Assembly: GCF_020748465.1 (NCBI RefSeq)
Contig: NZ_JAHZMP010000001.1
Span: 372,001-436,000, forward strand
Direction of reading: 5' to 3'
Origin: Terrisporobacter mayombei
GTDB taxonomy: Bacteria > Bacillota > Clostridia > Peptostreptococcales > Peptostreptococcaceae
Length of the DNA: 64,000 nt
The first letter of the stretch is position 1, and every line of letters begins with the position of its first letter. Shown here one piece after another: positions 37,362-45,491 of this stretch. A model generated the notes under the pieces. It ran no database searches. It worked only from the letters and a program-made list of their open reading frames with translations, and had not been told where the DNA came from. The position numbers and the translations under genes are program-made.

Positions 37362-37955
37362 TTAGTTAACATCTTTAACTTCATATTTCTTATCAAACTT
37401 ATTCTGTTTATCTATTAATGAAAATCCATATTTTTCTACTATAGATTTATACTCATCATTATCTTTCATTTCGTCTGAAAGTGGTGTATCTGAATTACAT
37501 ATTTCTCTCATGCATATCCAAGTCAATACCTCATTATCATCTATAGTATCATCTTTAAGCATATCTGTGATTCCATCTGTGTATTTTACACTTCTATTTA
37601 TTTGATTGTATTTATTCTTTAGTTCATTATATTTATTTATGTTATTCTCATTTGTGTAATATTCTTTCATTTCATCCAAATTTATATTTTCTAAATCTCT
37701 ACTTATTTCTCTCATTGATTTTTGACAGTTACGAAATTCATCACTATCAATAGATTTATTTTCATATTTAGATTCAATATATCCATCTATAATTGCAATT
37801 TTATCTTGTACTTTATTGTAAAGATCATTAATTACTGTTTCCTGATATTTAATATTTTCTATTTCTTCATCACTTATTTTACCTTCATTACCACAACCAA
37901 CTAGAATAGTTACTACAAAAATATTCATAATTACTATACTTAATAATTTCTTCAT
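37362..37955 (-). CDS. Lipoprotein, tandem family member 2
   Basis: 197 aa. Signal peptide KKLLSIVIMNIFVVTILVGC with lipobox Cys. The mature part is helical with the same general charge pattern as its neighbours (YQETVINDLYNKVQDKIAII near 36-55), but sequence similarity to them is low outside the pattern. The repeated 5' leader (copy B) precedes it. Presumably surface-anchored. Confidence 0.72.
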   Translation of the reverse strand: MKKLLSIVIMNIFVVTILVGCGNEGKISDEEIENIKYQETVINDLYNKVQDKIAIIDGYIESKYENKSIDSDEFRNCQKSMREISRDLENINLDEMKEYYTNENNINKYNELKNKYNQINRSVKYTDGITDMLKDDTIDDNEVLTWICMREICNSDTPLSDEMKDNDEYKSIVEKYGFSLIDKQNKFDKKYEVKDVN

Positions 37956-37968
37956 AATATACCTTCCA

Positions 37969-38090
37969 AATTTAAATTATTGTATTCGAGCTCCATAAGG
38001 TGAATAACTCAATTGCAAAAAGCCACTCATTGGGAATACCTTAGACTCTAAGTTACTACATTTCATTGACTTATACATCTCACTAAATTC
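37969..38090 (-). repeat. Repeated 5' leader, copy B (before lipoprotein 2), with a lipoprotein-gene relic
   Basis: Nearly identical to 36433-36562 over about 110 bp. At its upstream end it keeps the 3' codons EEFSEM of a lost lipoprotein gene. At about 38100-38140 lies GAAGTGCTCCCCTTAAAGT, which resembles an IS3-family terminus, but no transposase is present. Confidence 0.7.
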
Positions 38091-38227
38091 CTCAAAGGGT
38101 GTCACATTTTGAAGTGCTCCCCTTAAAGTAGATAGTTTAAAATTTCTCTAACTTGTTCTTCTTTTTTCATTTATTGAATGGGTATAAAACTTCACCAATA
38201 ATTTTGTTTAATTTTAAATCGCTTAAA

Positions 38228-38821
38228 TTAATCATTCAATTCAACCTCTTCATAATTTAAATCGTATTTTTTCTTCAATTCTTCTTGGAATTTATATTCT
38301 TCTTTATTATCCTCATCATCGCTCTTATAAAAATCTAATCTACGTGTAATTAATTGTATATCTAATGCATGGCAATATTCATCATATGTCAACACATCGT
38401 CGTCAAAATAAGTAAATATCTCCGTATATAATGAAATGTATTTTTTTATAGATTTTTGTGAATCTTTAGCATATTCAAATTGTAACCCTGCGTCATCATT
38501 ACCCTTATCGTATAAATTTCTATAATATTCTTTAACCCCATCTATATTTAATTTATCTTGTTTCTTTTTACACTCATCAAATTGTTTTTTTAATTCACAT
38601 AACTCTTTATAATATTTCTCTGAGTCAAGTTGGTTTTTAGCCTCATGTATGCTCTCTACTTTTTCGTCAATTTTATCTGTTAATGCATATAACTCCATCT
38701 CTACATTTTCAATATTTTTACTCTCATTAATAACATCATCTTCACTCATTTCACTTTTACACCCAACCATAAAACCACAACATATAATTATAAATAATCC
38801 TAAACTCAATATTTTCTTCAT
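38228..38821 (-). CDS. Lipoprotein, tandem family member 3
   Basis: 197 aa. Signal peptide KKILSLGLFIIICCGFMVGC, almost the same as member 1, then lipobox Cys. The mature part has a coiled-coil region near 45-85 (IHEAKNQLDSEKYYKELCEL) and an acidic end. Its ATG overlaps the stop region of the HExxH gene (38821), so the two are coupled. Role unknown. Confidence 0.75.
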   Translation of the reverse strand: MKKILSLGLFIIICCGFMVGCKSEMSEDDVINESKNIENVEMELYALTDKIDEKVESIHEAKNQLDSEKYYKELCELKKQFDECKKKQDKLNIDGVKEYYRNLYDKGNDDAGLQFEYAKDSQKSIKKYISLYTEIFTYFDDDVLTYDEYCHALDIQLITRRLDFYKSDDEDNKEEYKFQEELKKKYDLNYEEVELND

Positions 38822-39804
38822 TATATTACCTCACAATTATTTTCAATAAACATTCTATATGATAATCTTTCAGCATCATTGAAAGTTTTACATTTCATTA
38901 TTTTTTCGTATGATTTAGTTTGTTTGAATTCTTTAAAACACTCATATGAATTTTTTTCATCAGGAGACGCCCATAAAAGCGTTGACATGAAAAAAGGATT
39001 AGTGTCTAAGCTATACTCATCATCATAAAATTTAGATACATAAGCGTGCATTATCTCGTGCTTTAATGTTAATATTATATCTCTGCTATTTTCACTTTCT
39101 ATATCATATTCATCAAGAAAAATATAATTTTTATCTATATCAATTTTGTATTCTTTAAATCTGAATCTTCCTTTAACATTTTCTTTGTCAAAGTAACTCC
39201 AATTTACATTTAAATCTAACTGACTAAACAAATCTTTACTATCAAAACATCTTTCATTTAACTCACTCATTGCTACATTATACAAATCTTGTAGGTATAT
39301 TTTTCTGTAATGCTCTAATTGTTGATCTATTGACTTAATTTCATTATTAAGAACTTCTAGTTGTTGATCTATTGACTTGAAATATAGATTATAATTAGCA
39401 TCGCTTTTGTCAAAGTCAATTTCATTTACAAATTTAACTAATGAAACTACAGTTATTTTCTTCTGTTCTTCGTCTAGCATATTGAATGTGATATGATTAT
39501 TTTCTAAAACTAATTCATCAAACAATTTTTCTACTTCATTAAGATTATTTTTGAAGTTAAATTTTTTACATTTTTCATTTAAATCATATATTTCATAACT
39601 TACTATTTCAGAAGATCCTTCAATTAAACTTAGCATACCTTCTAATACTTCATTAAAATTATTTGATGCAATCGCTCTCACTTCATTGAAACAATAATAC
39701 TTATTATCTAAATCATACATACTGTCGCATAAATCCTCAATCTCTAAATGTAATCTTCTCTTTTCATTAATTAACTCATTTTTATTTATAACTAATCCCT
39801 CCAA
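38821..39804 (-). CDS. Putative HExxH metallopeptidase-like protein with N-terminal coiled coil
   Basis: Up to 327 aa. A helical N-terminal half with an internal repeat (KSIDQQLEVLNNEI, then KSIDQQLEHYRK, near 143-170) and a C-terminal half with ILTLKHEIMHAYVSKF (HEIMH near 247-251), a zincin-type HExxH site as in SprT-like proteins. The start is uncertain: TTG at 39804 lies inside the GGAGGG ribosome site, while at the proper distance (39789) there is ATA, where sister genes have ATG. No signal peptide. It is followed directly by lipoprotein 3. Confidence 0.65.
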   Translation of the reverse strand: MEGLVINKNELINEKRRLHLEIEDLCDSMYDLDNKYYCFNEVRAIASNNFNEVLEGMLSLIEGSSEIVSYEIYDLNEKCKKFNFKNNLNEVEKLFDELVLENNHITFNMLDEEQKKITVVSLVKFVNEIDFDKSDANYNLYFKSIDQQLEVLNNEIKSIDQQLEHYRKIYLQDLYNVAMSELNERCFDSKDLFSQLDLNVNWSYFDKENVKGRFRFKEYKIDIDKNYIFLDEYDIESENSRDIILTLKHEIMHAYVSKFYDDEYSLDTNPFFMSTLLWASPDEKNSYECFKEFKQTKSYEKIMKCKTFNDAERLSYRMFIENNCEVI

Positions 39805-39807
39805 TAT

Positions 39808-39980
39808 TTAAATTATTGTATTCAAACGCCATAAGGCTATCCATACCCCTAGGAATGTACGTTTGAGAAAACCACTCAAGCCGTCCATTCTTCCCCTACT
39901 AAGGGGAGATTTATACTTTTTCTCACATGGTACCACTTTTAACGAATAATAGTTTATAGAAGTTCGTTATTTTCGGTACC
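39808..39980 (-). ncRNA. Structured leader/RNA element between the helicase and HExxH genes
   Basis: On the minus strand, from 39980: GGTACC...TAACGAA pairs with TTCGTTA...GGTACC (GGTACC is self-complementary), then CCCCT-TAGT-AGGGG, then TTGAG...CTCAA, then CGCCTTATGGCG, then the shared GAATACAATAATTTAA core before the ribosome site. The hairpin series recalls an IS200/IS605-type right end or a long regulatory leader. No transposase is near. Confidence 0.45.
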
Positions 39981-39982
39981 AA

Positions 39983-41488
39983 TTAAATGAACTCAATTGC
40001 TCTTGGTCGCTTACCGTTGATTCTTGGCTTAGTTTTATTAACATTGATTCCACTATTGACTATAATATTTGTCAAGTAGTTAAACGTCAATTCATTCCTG
40101 TCTTTACCTCTTATGCCTAATGAATGAGCATGAGATATTATTTCATTCTTTTGTTCATCAGTGTATATAAGTACATTTAGCCAATTATCTTTGATGTATT
40201 CAATGAATGAATCATTGTCTTTCTTATCTATTCTTTTGTATAAACTTTCATTATCTTTCTTTTGAACTATATTTGTGAAATGTGTGAACCATGTGAATGA
40301 TTCTTTGTTTACTAATTCTCTAAACTCATAATAATGTTGCCTTTGAGCATATGTTGGTTTTTTATTTTTATCTTTTGAATTAATAATTCCGTTTAATGCC
40401 CTAGAATTAAGTATGTATAAATTTTTTATATTTCCTCTATATCTTCCTATGAACTGCTTAATTGCTACTGGATCAGAACTCTCAACAATTATATTCTCAA
40501 TGTTATTATTGATTGTAAATTCGAATCCCTCTCTTATGCAACTTGTTCCTATTAAAATGTCAACTTCGTCTGGTAATTTTTTATATTTACATATGTAATC
40601 TTCTAATTTATCCATGTCATCAGTTCTCAAGTTATCTTTATTAGTTCTGCTTACTATAGCTCTAGCTTTATGATATTTATTAGCAAATTTTACTGAGTCT
40701 TTAGCTGATGCTGACATAAATAATGTTTTTCCTTTTGATTTTTTTATTACATCATCTAAATATAGTTCACTTGTTATCAAACTGATTGATTCTATTATTT
40801 TGTATTTATAATATGGAGTGTCTAGTAAGTTATTGATTAGTTTTTTGAGTTGTCTATCGTATTTGAAGTCATCAGTTGTTGCTGACATACCTACTATTAT
40901 TAAGTCTTCATGTTTTTTTAAACCAAATATTTCTCGTTGCATTTCCTTATTTTTATCTAATAACATAATCATAATATCATATACATATTGTGCTTCTTTG
41001 TTAAATGTATCTGTTAGCATTGAATGAAATTCATCTAAAACTATTAATCTGAATTTATTTAATATTGATATGTTATCTTCAAGCATAAATTTGAAAAAGT
41101 TATATGTAACCATGTGAGCAATTCTTTCACGTTCTATGTTATCATAACAAGTTCCAATAGCATTAGTTTCTTTATACATTAATGCGTTATAAAAATTTGC
41201 ATAATTATTTAATCCTAGTTGGCTATTATTATCTAGTCCTCTTACTATATCTTTATATTCTTCGTCTATTAATTGTTGATATTTTGTTATTGATCTACTT
41301 GTTACAAATAATACTTGTTCAGGTCTAATATTTTTTAATTGTGATGGCAATGTTTTCAATGCCCAAAATGTTTTACCTGTTCCAGTTCCTGCTTCAACGA
41401 AGTTTATTTTAGATTTGTCTATTCTTGAAGTGTCAATTAAATTACTTACTGTTATATCTTTTTCTTCTTCTTTTAATAAATTGCTCAT
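39983..41488 (-). CDS. DEAD-like SF2 helicase of the element
   Basis: 501 aa. Walker A is AGTGTGKT (about 33-40), the Walker B equivalent VLDEFHS near 148, motif III MSATT near 200, and motif VI QFIGRYRGN near 340. The order and spacing are those of a superfamily 2 helicase, with a C-terminal extra domain. The QFIGR.RG arrangement is as in plasmid and phage origin-melting helicases. Likely role: replication or transfer of the element; no initiator or relaxase is next to it. It is followed by the structured leader on the left. Confidence 0.82.
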   Translation of the reverse strand: MSNLLKEEEKDITVSNLIDTSRIDKSKINFVEAGTGTGKTFWALKTLPSQLKNIRPEQVLFVTSRSITKYQQLIDEEYKDIVRGLDNNSQLGLNNYANFYNALMYKETNAIGTCYDNIERERIAHMVTYNFFKFMLEDNISILNKFRLIVLDEFHSMLTDTFNKEAQYVYDIMIMLLDKNKEMQREIFGLKKHEDLIIVGMSATTDDFKYDRQLKKLINNLLDTPYYKYKIIESISLITSELYLDDVIKKSKGKTLFMSASAKDSVKFANKYHKARAIVSRTNKDNLRTDDMDKLEDYICKYKKLPDEVDILIGTSCIREGFEFTINNNIENIIVESSDPVAIKQFIGRYRGNIKNLYILNSRALNGIINSKDKNKKPTYAQRQHYYEFRELVNKESFTWFTHFTNIVQKKDNESLYKRIDKKDNDSFIEYIKDNWLNVLIYTDEQKNEIISHAHSLGIRGKDRNELTFNYLTNIIVNSGINVNKTKPRINGKRPRAIEFI

Positions 41489-41501
41489 CCTATTATACCT
41501 C

Positions 41502-41675
41502 CTAATGTTTTCTATTTAACCATTGCAAATACACTTCTTTAGTTTCATCATAGTTGAATATAAAAAACATTTTTTTAGTTTGTCTGTGTACATCTACGCG
41601 AACTGGCATTATACCATTTGATATATAAAATCTGGCTTGCTCAGGATTATAAATATATTTTTTTCCATCTCTCAT
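41502..41675 (-). CDS. Small DUF5659-like protein
   Basis: 57 aa from the ATG at 41675 (GTGAGGTG lies six bases before; an upstream GTG overlaps it). YNPEQARFYISNGIMPVRVD and FFIFNYDETKEVYLQWLNRK match the small DUF5659 type found on phages and mobile elements. It lies 13 bp before the helicase gene and is probably cotranscribed. Confidence 0.7.
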   Translation of the reverse strand: MRDGKKYIYNPEQARFYISNGIMPVRVDVHRQTKKMFFIFNYDETKEVYLQWLNRKH

Positions 41676-41870
41676 CTTATTCACCTCACTTTTTTAAATT
41701 TGTATCACCCTCTCTATAAGAAAATATCTATTTTTTAAGCATTTAACCTTCTTGTTTGCAACAATTGTATTATGATATTGATATTGTATTGGTCAATCTA
41801 GTTCCCCTATAATTATTATACGACTCAAAATCTTAAATTTCTACCAACGTATCCTTGAAACGTATATCTT

Positions 41871-42182
41871 TTAAATTACATCTAGTAATACACATACACT
41901 GTAACAGTTATTTCCGTCAATTTCTTTGATTAAATCTTCCTTCGACACATTACTTTCAAATAATTTTCTTATGTAAAAATAATTTCCTTCTTCCTCAAGA
42001 AACATTTCTGCTACTAAATGTTTAAATTCTTCATAGTCGCCATCTTCTTTTGCTTTAAATAATGAATCCATCAAAATATTGATTTTCCCTGATTTATTTC
42101 TTTCATCAATTATGTTTTCTCTTTGCTCTGCCTTAGCAAACCAATTTTCTCCAGTTAGTTTTTTACTTATTCTTGCTATCAT
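41871..42182 (-). CDS. Uncharacterised element protein
   Basis: 103 aa, soluble, rich in charged helices, with GGGGGTATACAA before the ATG. No motif that I recognise. It lies in the right arm of the element in the same direction as integrase and helicase, and so likely belongs to the same regulatory or replication block. Confidence 0.6.
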   Translation of the reverse strand: MIARISKKLTGENWFAKAEQRENIIDERNKSGKINILMDSLFKAKEDGDYEEFKHLVAEMFLEEEGNYFYIRKLFESNVSKEDLIKEIDGNNCYSVCVLLDVI

Positions 42183-42216
42183 TTGTATACCCCCAATTAA
42201 TTTATTTTCATTTGTT

Positions 42217-42390
42217 TTACTTTACACTTGACTCATGTCTGTTTATTAGTATTAAGTCGTATAGATCCTTTATCGTCATAGCTGGAAAAGTATCAGCTAA
42301 AAATTTAAGTCTCTCTAATGTCATTATAATTTTTCCATTCACACTCATCAGCGTTTGCGTATCATGCACACCTTTTAAATTGGTAGGCAT
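42217..42390 (-). CDS. Short uncharacterised element frame
   Basis: 57 codons (MPTNLKGVHDTQTLMSVNGK ... LLADTF-like helix ... NRHESSVK). The ATG at 42390 overlaps its own AGGTG; an internal GTG after AAAGGT is another possible start. The size and place, 35 bp before the 103-aa gene, suit an excisionase-like or regulatory peptide, but nothing in it proves that. 42391-42625 holds no gene that I see. Confidence 0.4.
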   Translation of the reverse strand: MPTNLKGVHDTQTLMSVNGKIIMTLERLKFLADTFPAMTIKDLYDLILINRHESSVK

Positions 42391-42625
42391 CACCTAACAT
42401 TGTAAGTGCAAATGGCGTAACTAAGATAATAACTTACTTACAACTGTTGATTTTATAGCATCGGCTCAACTCACCTTTTGAATTATTTATAGTTGTTCTT
42501 CTGCGTTACAACTACTTGAAAAAATCATATCAAAGTGATACAATATTTTCTTATTAAATTTTAGTGTTTTTATTTGAGTTTCTTGTATCAGGAGTGTTAC
42601 GAGCGCTCTCTTTTTTATTTGCAAT

Positions 42626-43531
42626 TTACTTTATATTCATTAAAGTTGAAAATCCTTGAAACATATCAATTATTTCATCATCTTGAATAGACCTTAGATA
42701 TCTCTTTGTTATTGATAAATTACTGTGTCCCATGATTCTACTTACTGTATATATATCTGCTCCATTCCTTAAAAACTGCTGACAAGCTGTATGACGAAAA
42801 GTATGAGGAGAGCATCTTATATTCTTTCTTATGTTAATATTTTTTTCTAATTTTTTAACCATAAGTTGTACGCCTTCATTAGTTAGGGGTTTCCCAGTTC
42901 TACTAATGAAATAATTTTCAACATTAAAATAATATTTGGTAGCGTAATTATCTCTTATCCTTTCATATTTAATCATTATTTTCTTTAATGATGGACTTAT
43001 TGGCACTACCCTTGTTTTCTTTCCTTTTCCTTCAAAAACTATAATTGACGTTTCTCCTACATCATTTATTTTTAATCTGCATAATTCTCCTACCCTTATG
43101 CCCGTATCCAATAAAGTTGCAATGATACATTTATTTCTAGCATTTAAGAAATTGTCCATTTTGAAATAATTAATCATGGATTTAATCTCGTCATTATTAA
43201 ACGCTTGTATTATACCGTCTTCTTCTTTAAGCAATCCAATTTTATCTACTTTGTTAATGTAATCTTCTTTAACACAAAAGGAAAAAAATGCTTTAATGGC
43301 TCGTATATGAGTATTAACACTGCTTGGCTTTAATCCTTTTTGTTTCAAGCTAACAATATAATGCTTTATATGAAACTTAGAAATTTTACTAACATTAGTC
43401 ACATCATGTTCATTCTCTAAATATTTAGCGAACATATTTAGAATGGATCTATAACTTTTAAATGTACTCGATGATAAATTTTTAATTTTTATCTCATACT
43501 CGTATTCTTTCAATATATCTTTAAGCAACAA
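42626..43531 (-). CDS. int: Tyrosine recombinase/integrase
   Basis: 301 aa, XerC/D-like size. N-terminal SAM-like core-binding domain (about 5-90), catalytic domain with Arg in LLDTGIRVGELCRL, the Lys in the GKGKKTR turn, HTFRHTACQQF (H-x-x-R), MGHSNLSITKRYL with His and Tyr nucleophile. The start is TTG at 43531. Its GGAGGTG ribosome site is in the 3' arm of a hairpin (43536-43567). It sits at the right end of the element, reading away from attR, and is the likely integration/excision enzyme acting at the FmdE target. Confidence 0.93.
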   Translation of the reverse strand: MLLKDILKEYEYEIKIKNLSSSTFKSYRSILNMFAKYLENEHDVTNVSKISKFHIKHYIVSLKQKGLKPSSVNTHIRAIKAFFSFCVKEDYINKVDKIGLLKEEDGIIQAFNNDEIKSMINYFKMDNFLNARNKCIIATLLDTGIRVGELCRLKINDVGETSIIVFEGKGKKTRVVPISPSLKKIMIKYERIRDNYATKYYFNVENYFISRTGKPLTNEGVQLMVKKLEKNINIRKNIRCSPHTFRHTACQQFLRNGADIYTVSRIMGHSNLSITKRYLRSIQDDEIIDMFQGFSTLMNIK

Positions 43532-43535
43532 AAAA

Positions 43536-43567
43536 ACACCTCCACAACAACAAGGTTATGTAGGTGT
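43536..43567 (-). promoter_or_regulatory. Hairpin that hides the integrase ribosome site
   Basis: ACACCT-CATAAC pairs with GTTGTG-AGGTGT around a short loop, followed on the minus strand by seven T residues. It can end transcripts coming from hisD-FmdE and can mask the integrase GGAGGTG. Confidence 0.6.
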
Positions 43568-43608
43568 AATAATACATTGTTCAATAATATAATTTTAGAA
43601 AATAATAC

Positions 43609-44001
43609 TTAGTCTAAGCTGTATTTTACTTCAGAAAAATCAAATAATTCATCTATATTTCCATTTAGAATATATTTTGTATACTCATCTTTTGAATTAG
43701 TATTATTTTTTCCTATATAAATAACCCTTAAACTATCACTATTATTAGTATTAAAAATATTAAAAGCCAATTCTCCACTTTCTTTATAAAATAAGTTCTT
43801 TTTATCATAACCACATCCAAAAACATACTTTATTCCATCTACTGGACAAGTATTATTTTCAGTTATACATATAATTTCATCTTTATTTGGCTTTATATTC
43901 ATTTTGCTTATTATTGCTTCACAAGCTTTTATTCCAATAGCTAACCCTGGACATTCATGACCATGAAATCTAATAGCTTCTTCCCATAATAAACTATTCA
44001 T
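43609..44001 (-). CDS. FmdE-domain protein, target gene of the element (3' end supplied by the element)
   Basis: 130 aa. It opens MNSLLWEEAIRFHGHECPGL, the FmdE metal-binding start (HGHxCPG), and has ENNTCPVDGIKYVFGCGYDK with the second Cys group. FmdE domains bind zinc or another metal and occur beside molybdoenzymes and elsewhere; the role of a stand-alone copy is unclear. It lies 21 bp after hisD on the same strand. Its last 262 bp are the right copy of the direct repeat, so its end is KYSLD-stop, whereas the displaced original ends KYSL-stop. Confidence 0.85.
   Translation of the reverse strand: MNSLLWEEAIRFHGHECPGLAIGIKACEAIISKMNIKPNKDEIICITENNTCPVDGIKYVFGCGYDKKNLFYKESGELAFNIFNTNNSDSLRVIYIGKNNTNSKDEYTKYILNGNIDELFDFSEVKYSLD
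43615..43876. repeat. Right copy of the 262-bp direct repeat (attR side)
   Basis: Identical to 26937-27198. It forms the 3' two-thirds of the restored FmdE-like gene. Confidence 0.93.
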
Positions 44002-44022
44002 ATTTCCTCCCAGATTTATGTA

Positions 44023-45285
44023 TTATTTAATCCTTACTTTAGCCGCATTTGCATGGGCATATAATCCTTCTTCAACAGCTAAATCATGCGCTACTGGTGC
44101 TAATAAATCTACTGCTTTTTGACTTAATCTTTGAGTGGTACATGTTTTTATAAATGTTCCAACCCATACTCCACCTGTATATCTAGACGCTCTAAGAGTT
44201 GGTAATGTATGATTTGTTCCTGACACATAATCACCAAAAACTTCAGCTGATAACCCTCCTACAAATAAAGACCCATAATTTATTAGTTTGTCTATTATTT
44301 CGTCTTCATTTTTTAAGCTTATTTCTAAATGTTCTGGTGCATATTTATTACTAAGTTTGACTGCTTCATCTAAAGTATCAACATATATTATTTCTCCATT
44401 GTTTCTCCATGATGATACTGCTATATCTCTTGTAGGAAGATTTTTTAAAATTTCATCTACTTTTTTAGAAACTACTTCTCCCAATTTTTTATCTGTAGTA
44501 ATTAAAATACCTCTAGCACTATAATCATGTTCACATTGTGCTAAAACGTCTGCTGCAATATAATCAGCATTTGCAGTTTCATCTGCTATAATTAAAACTT
44601 CACTTGGTCCTGCCACAAAATCTATTCCAACATTTCCATAACATTGTCTTTTAGCTTCTGTTACATATTTGTTTCCTGGTCCAACAATAATGTCCACTGG
44701 CTTAATACTTTCTGTTCCATATGTAAATGCTCCTATTGCTTGAACTCCTCCAACAGCATATATTTCATCCGCTCCTGCTATATCCATTGCAACTAGAGTT
44801 TTCGGATTTATATCTTTGCTATTTCTCATAGTTGGTGAACAAGCACAAACCCTTTTAACTCCTGCAATTTTAGCTGGAATAATTAACATTAGCGCAGTAG
44901 AAAAAAGCGGATATCCTCCACCTGGTACATAAGCTAATGCTGATTCTATAGGTATATGTTTTTGACCAAGTATTACACCAGGATAAATTTCTCTTTCAAA
45001 GTTATTTTCAAAGCTTTCTTTTTGAACTTTTGCAAACTCTTCAATATTTTTTACTGCAATTTTAACATCTTCAATAAATTTAATATCTACTTGTTTATAT
45101 GCTTTTACTATTTCATCTCTAGTAACTCTGTATCTTAATCTTGGATTTTTATCAAACTGAAAATTATATTTTCTTACTCCAATATCTTTATTAAGTTTTA
45201 TATCATTTAATATTTCTCTTACTTGTACCTTTACTGCTTTTTCAGTTTCTACATTTTTAAACTGAGATTTTTTTAATACTTCCAT
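44023..45285 (-). CDS. hisD: Histidinol dehydrogenase
   Basis: 420 aa from the ATG at 45285, which has GGAGGAG five bases before it. The family core is clear: PGGGYPLFSTALMLIIPAKI, then VAGPSEVLIIADETA, LAQCEHD, with Zn-ligand Gln/His/Asp/His set, and GTNHTLPT. HisD oxidises L-histidinol to L-histidine in two NAD-dependent steps. No other his gene is present, so it may be an orphan or work in a wider alcohol-oxidation role. It is followed by the FmdE gene and probably cotranscribed. Confidence 0.92.
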   Translation of the reverse strand: MEVLKKSQFKNVETEKAVKVQVREILNDIKLNKDIGVRKYNFQFDKNPRLRYRVTRDEIVKAYKQVDIKFIEDVKIAVKNIEEFAKVQKESFENNFEREIYPGVILGQKHIPIESALAYVPGGGYPLFSTALMLIIPAKIAGVKRVCACSPTMRNSKDINPKTLVAMDIAGADEIYAVGGVQAIGAFTYGTESIKPVDIIVGPGNKYVTEAKRQCYGNVGIDFVAGPSEVLIIADETANADYIAADVLAQCEHDYSARGILITTDKKLGEVVSKKVDEILKNLPTRDIAVSSWRNNGEIIYVDTLDEAVKLSNKYAPEHLEISLKNEDEIIDKLINYGSLFVGGLSAEVFGDYVSGTNHTLPTLRASRYTGGVWVGTFIKTCTTQRLSQKAVDLLAPVAHDLAVEEGLYAHANAAKVRIK

Positions 45286-45491
45286 TTTTACTCCTCCTAT
45301 GATAACTATGCAATAGATCAAATATTCCCCTATTTTATTCTATATAAAAATAATCCTATCTATTTACAAACTAGATGTCAACAATAATTCAGGTAATATA
45401 ATTTTTTATTTTATAAAGGGTTAAATATAAATAAAACACCCCTCATACTTATTAATATTAGTAAGTTGAAAGATGCTTTATTTTAAATTAT

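Larger units (their letters stand above)
27199..43614. mobile_element. Integrated mobile element, about 16.4 kb, in the 3' end of an FmdE-like gene
   Basis: The segment between the 262-bp direct repeats. It carries a tyrosine recombinase at its right end (42626-43531) next to the restored target gene, a serine recombinase, antirepressor-like and XRE-like remnants, an SF2 helicase, small DUF5659-like and unknown genes, and a lipoprotein cluster. No relaxase, coupling protein, capsid or terminase is seen, so it is neither a clear ICE nor a prophage; a mobilised or decayed genomic island is likeliest. Excision across the repeat would leave one intact FmdE gene with its native end. Confidence 0.88.

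Noticed and set aside
38100..38140. Possible IS3-family terminus (GAAGTGCTCCCC)
   Set aside because: Only one short end-like sequence, no transposase and no partner repeat, so it is mentioned only as a resemblance.
39950..39980. T-box core (GTGGTACC) upstream of the HExxH gene
   Set aside because: The conserved GGTGGNACCGCG is not complete, and no stem I or terminator pair of the T-box type is present; GGTACC here pairs with its own copy.
27199..43614. Prophage or conjugative element
   Set aside because: No capsid, terminase, portal, relaxase or coupling-protein motif is found in any frame; only integrase, helicase and regulatory genes are present.
43609..45285. Histidine operon
   Set aside because: Only hisD is present; the neighbours are an FmdE-domain gene and the leu remnant.
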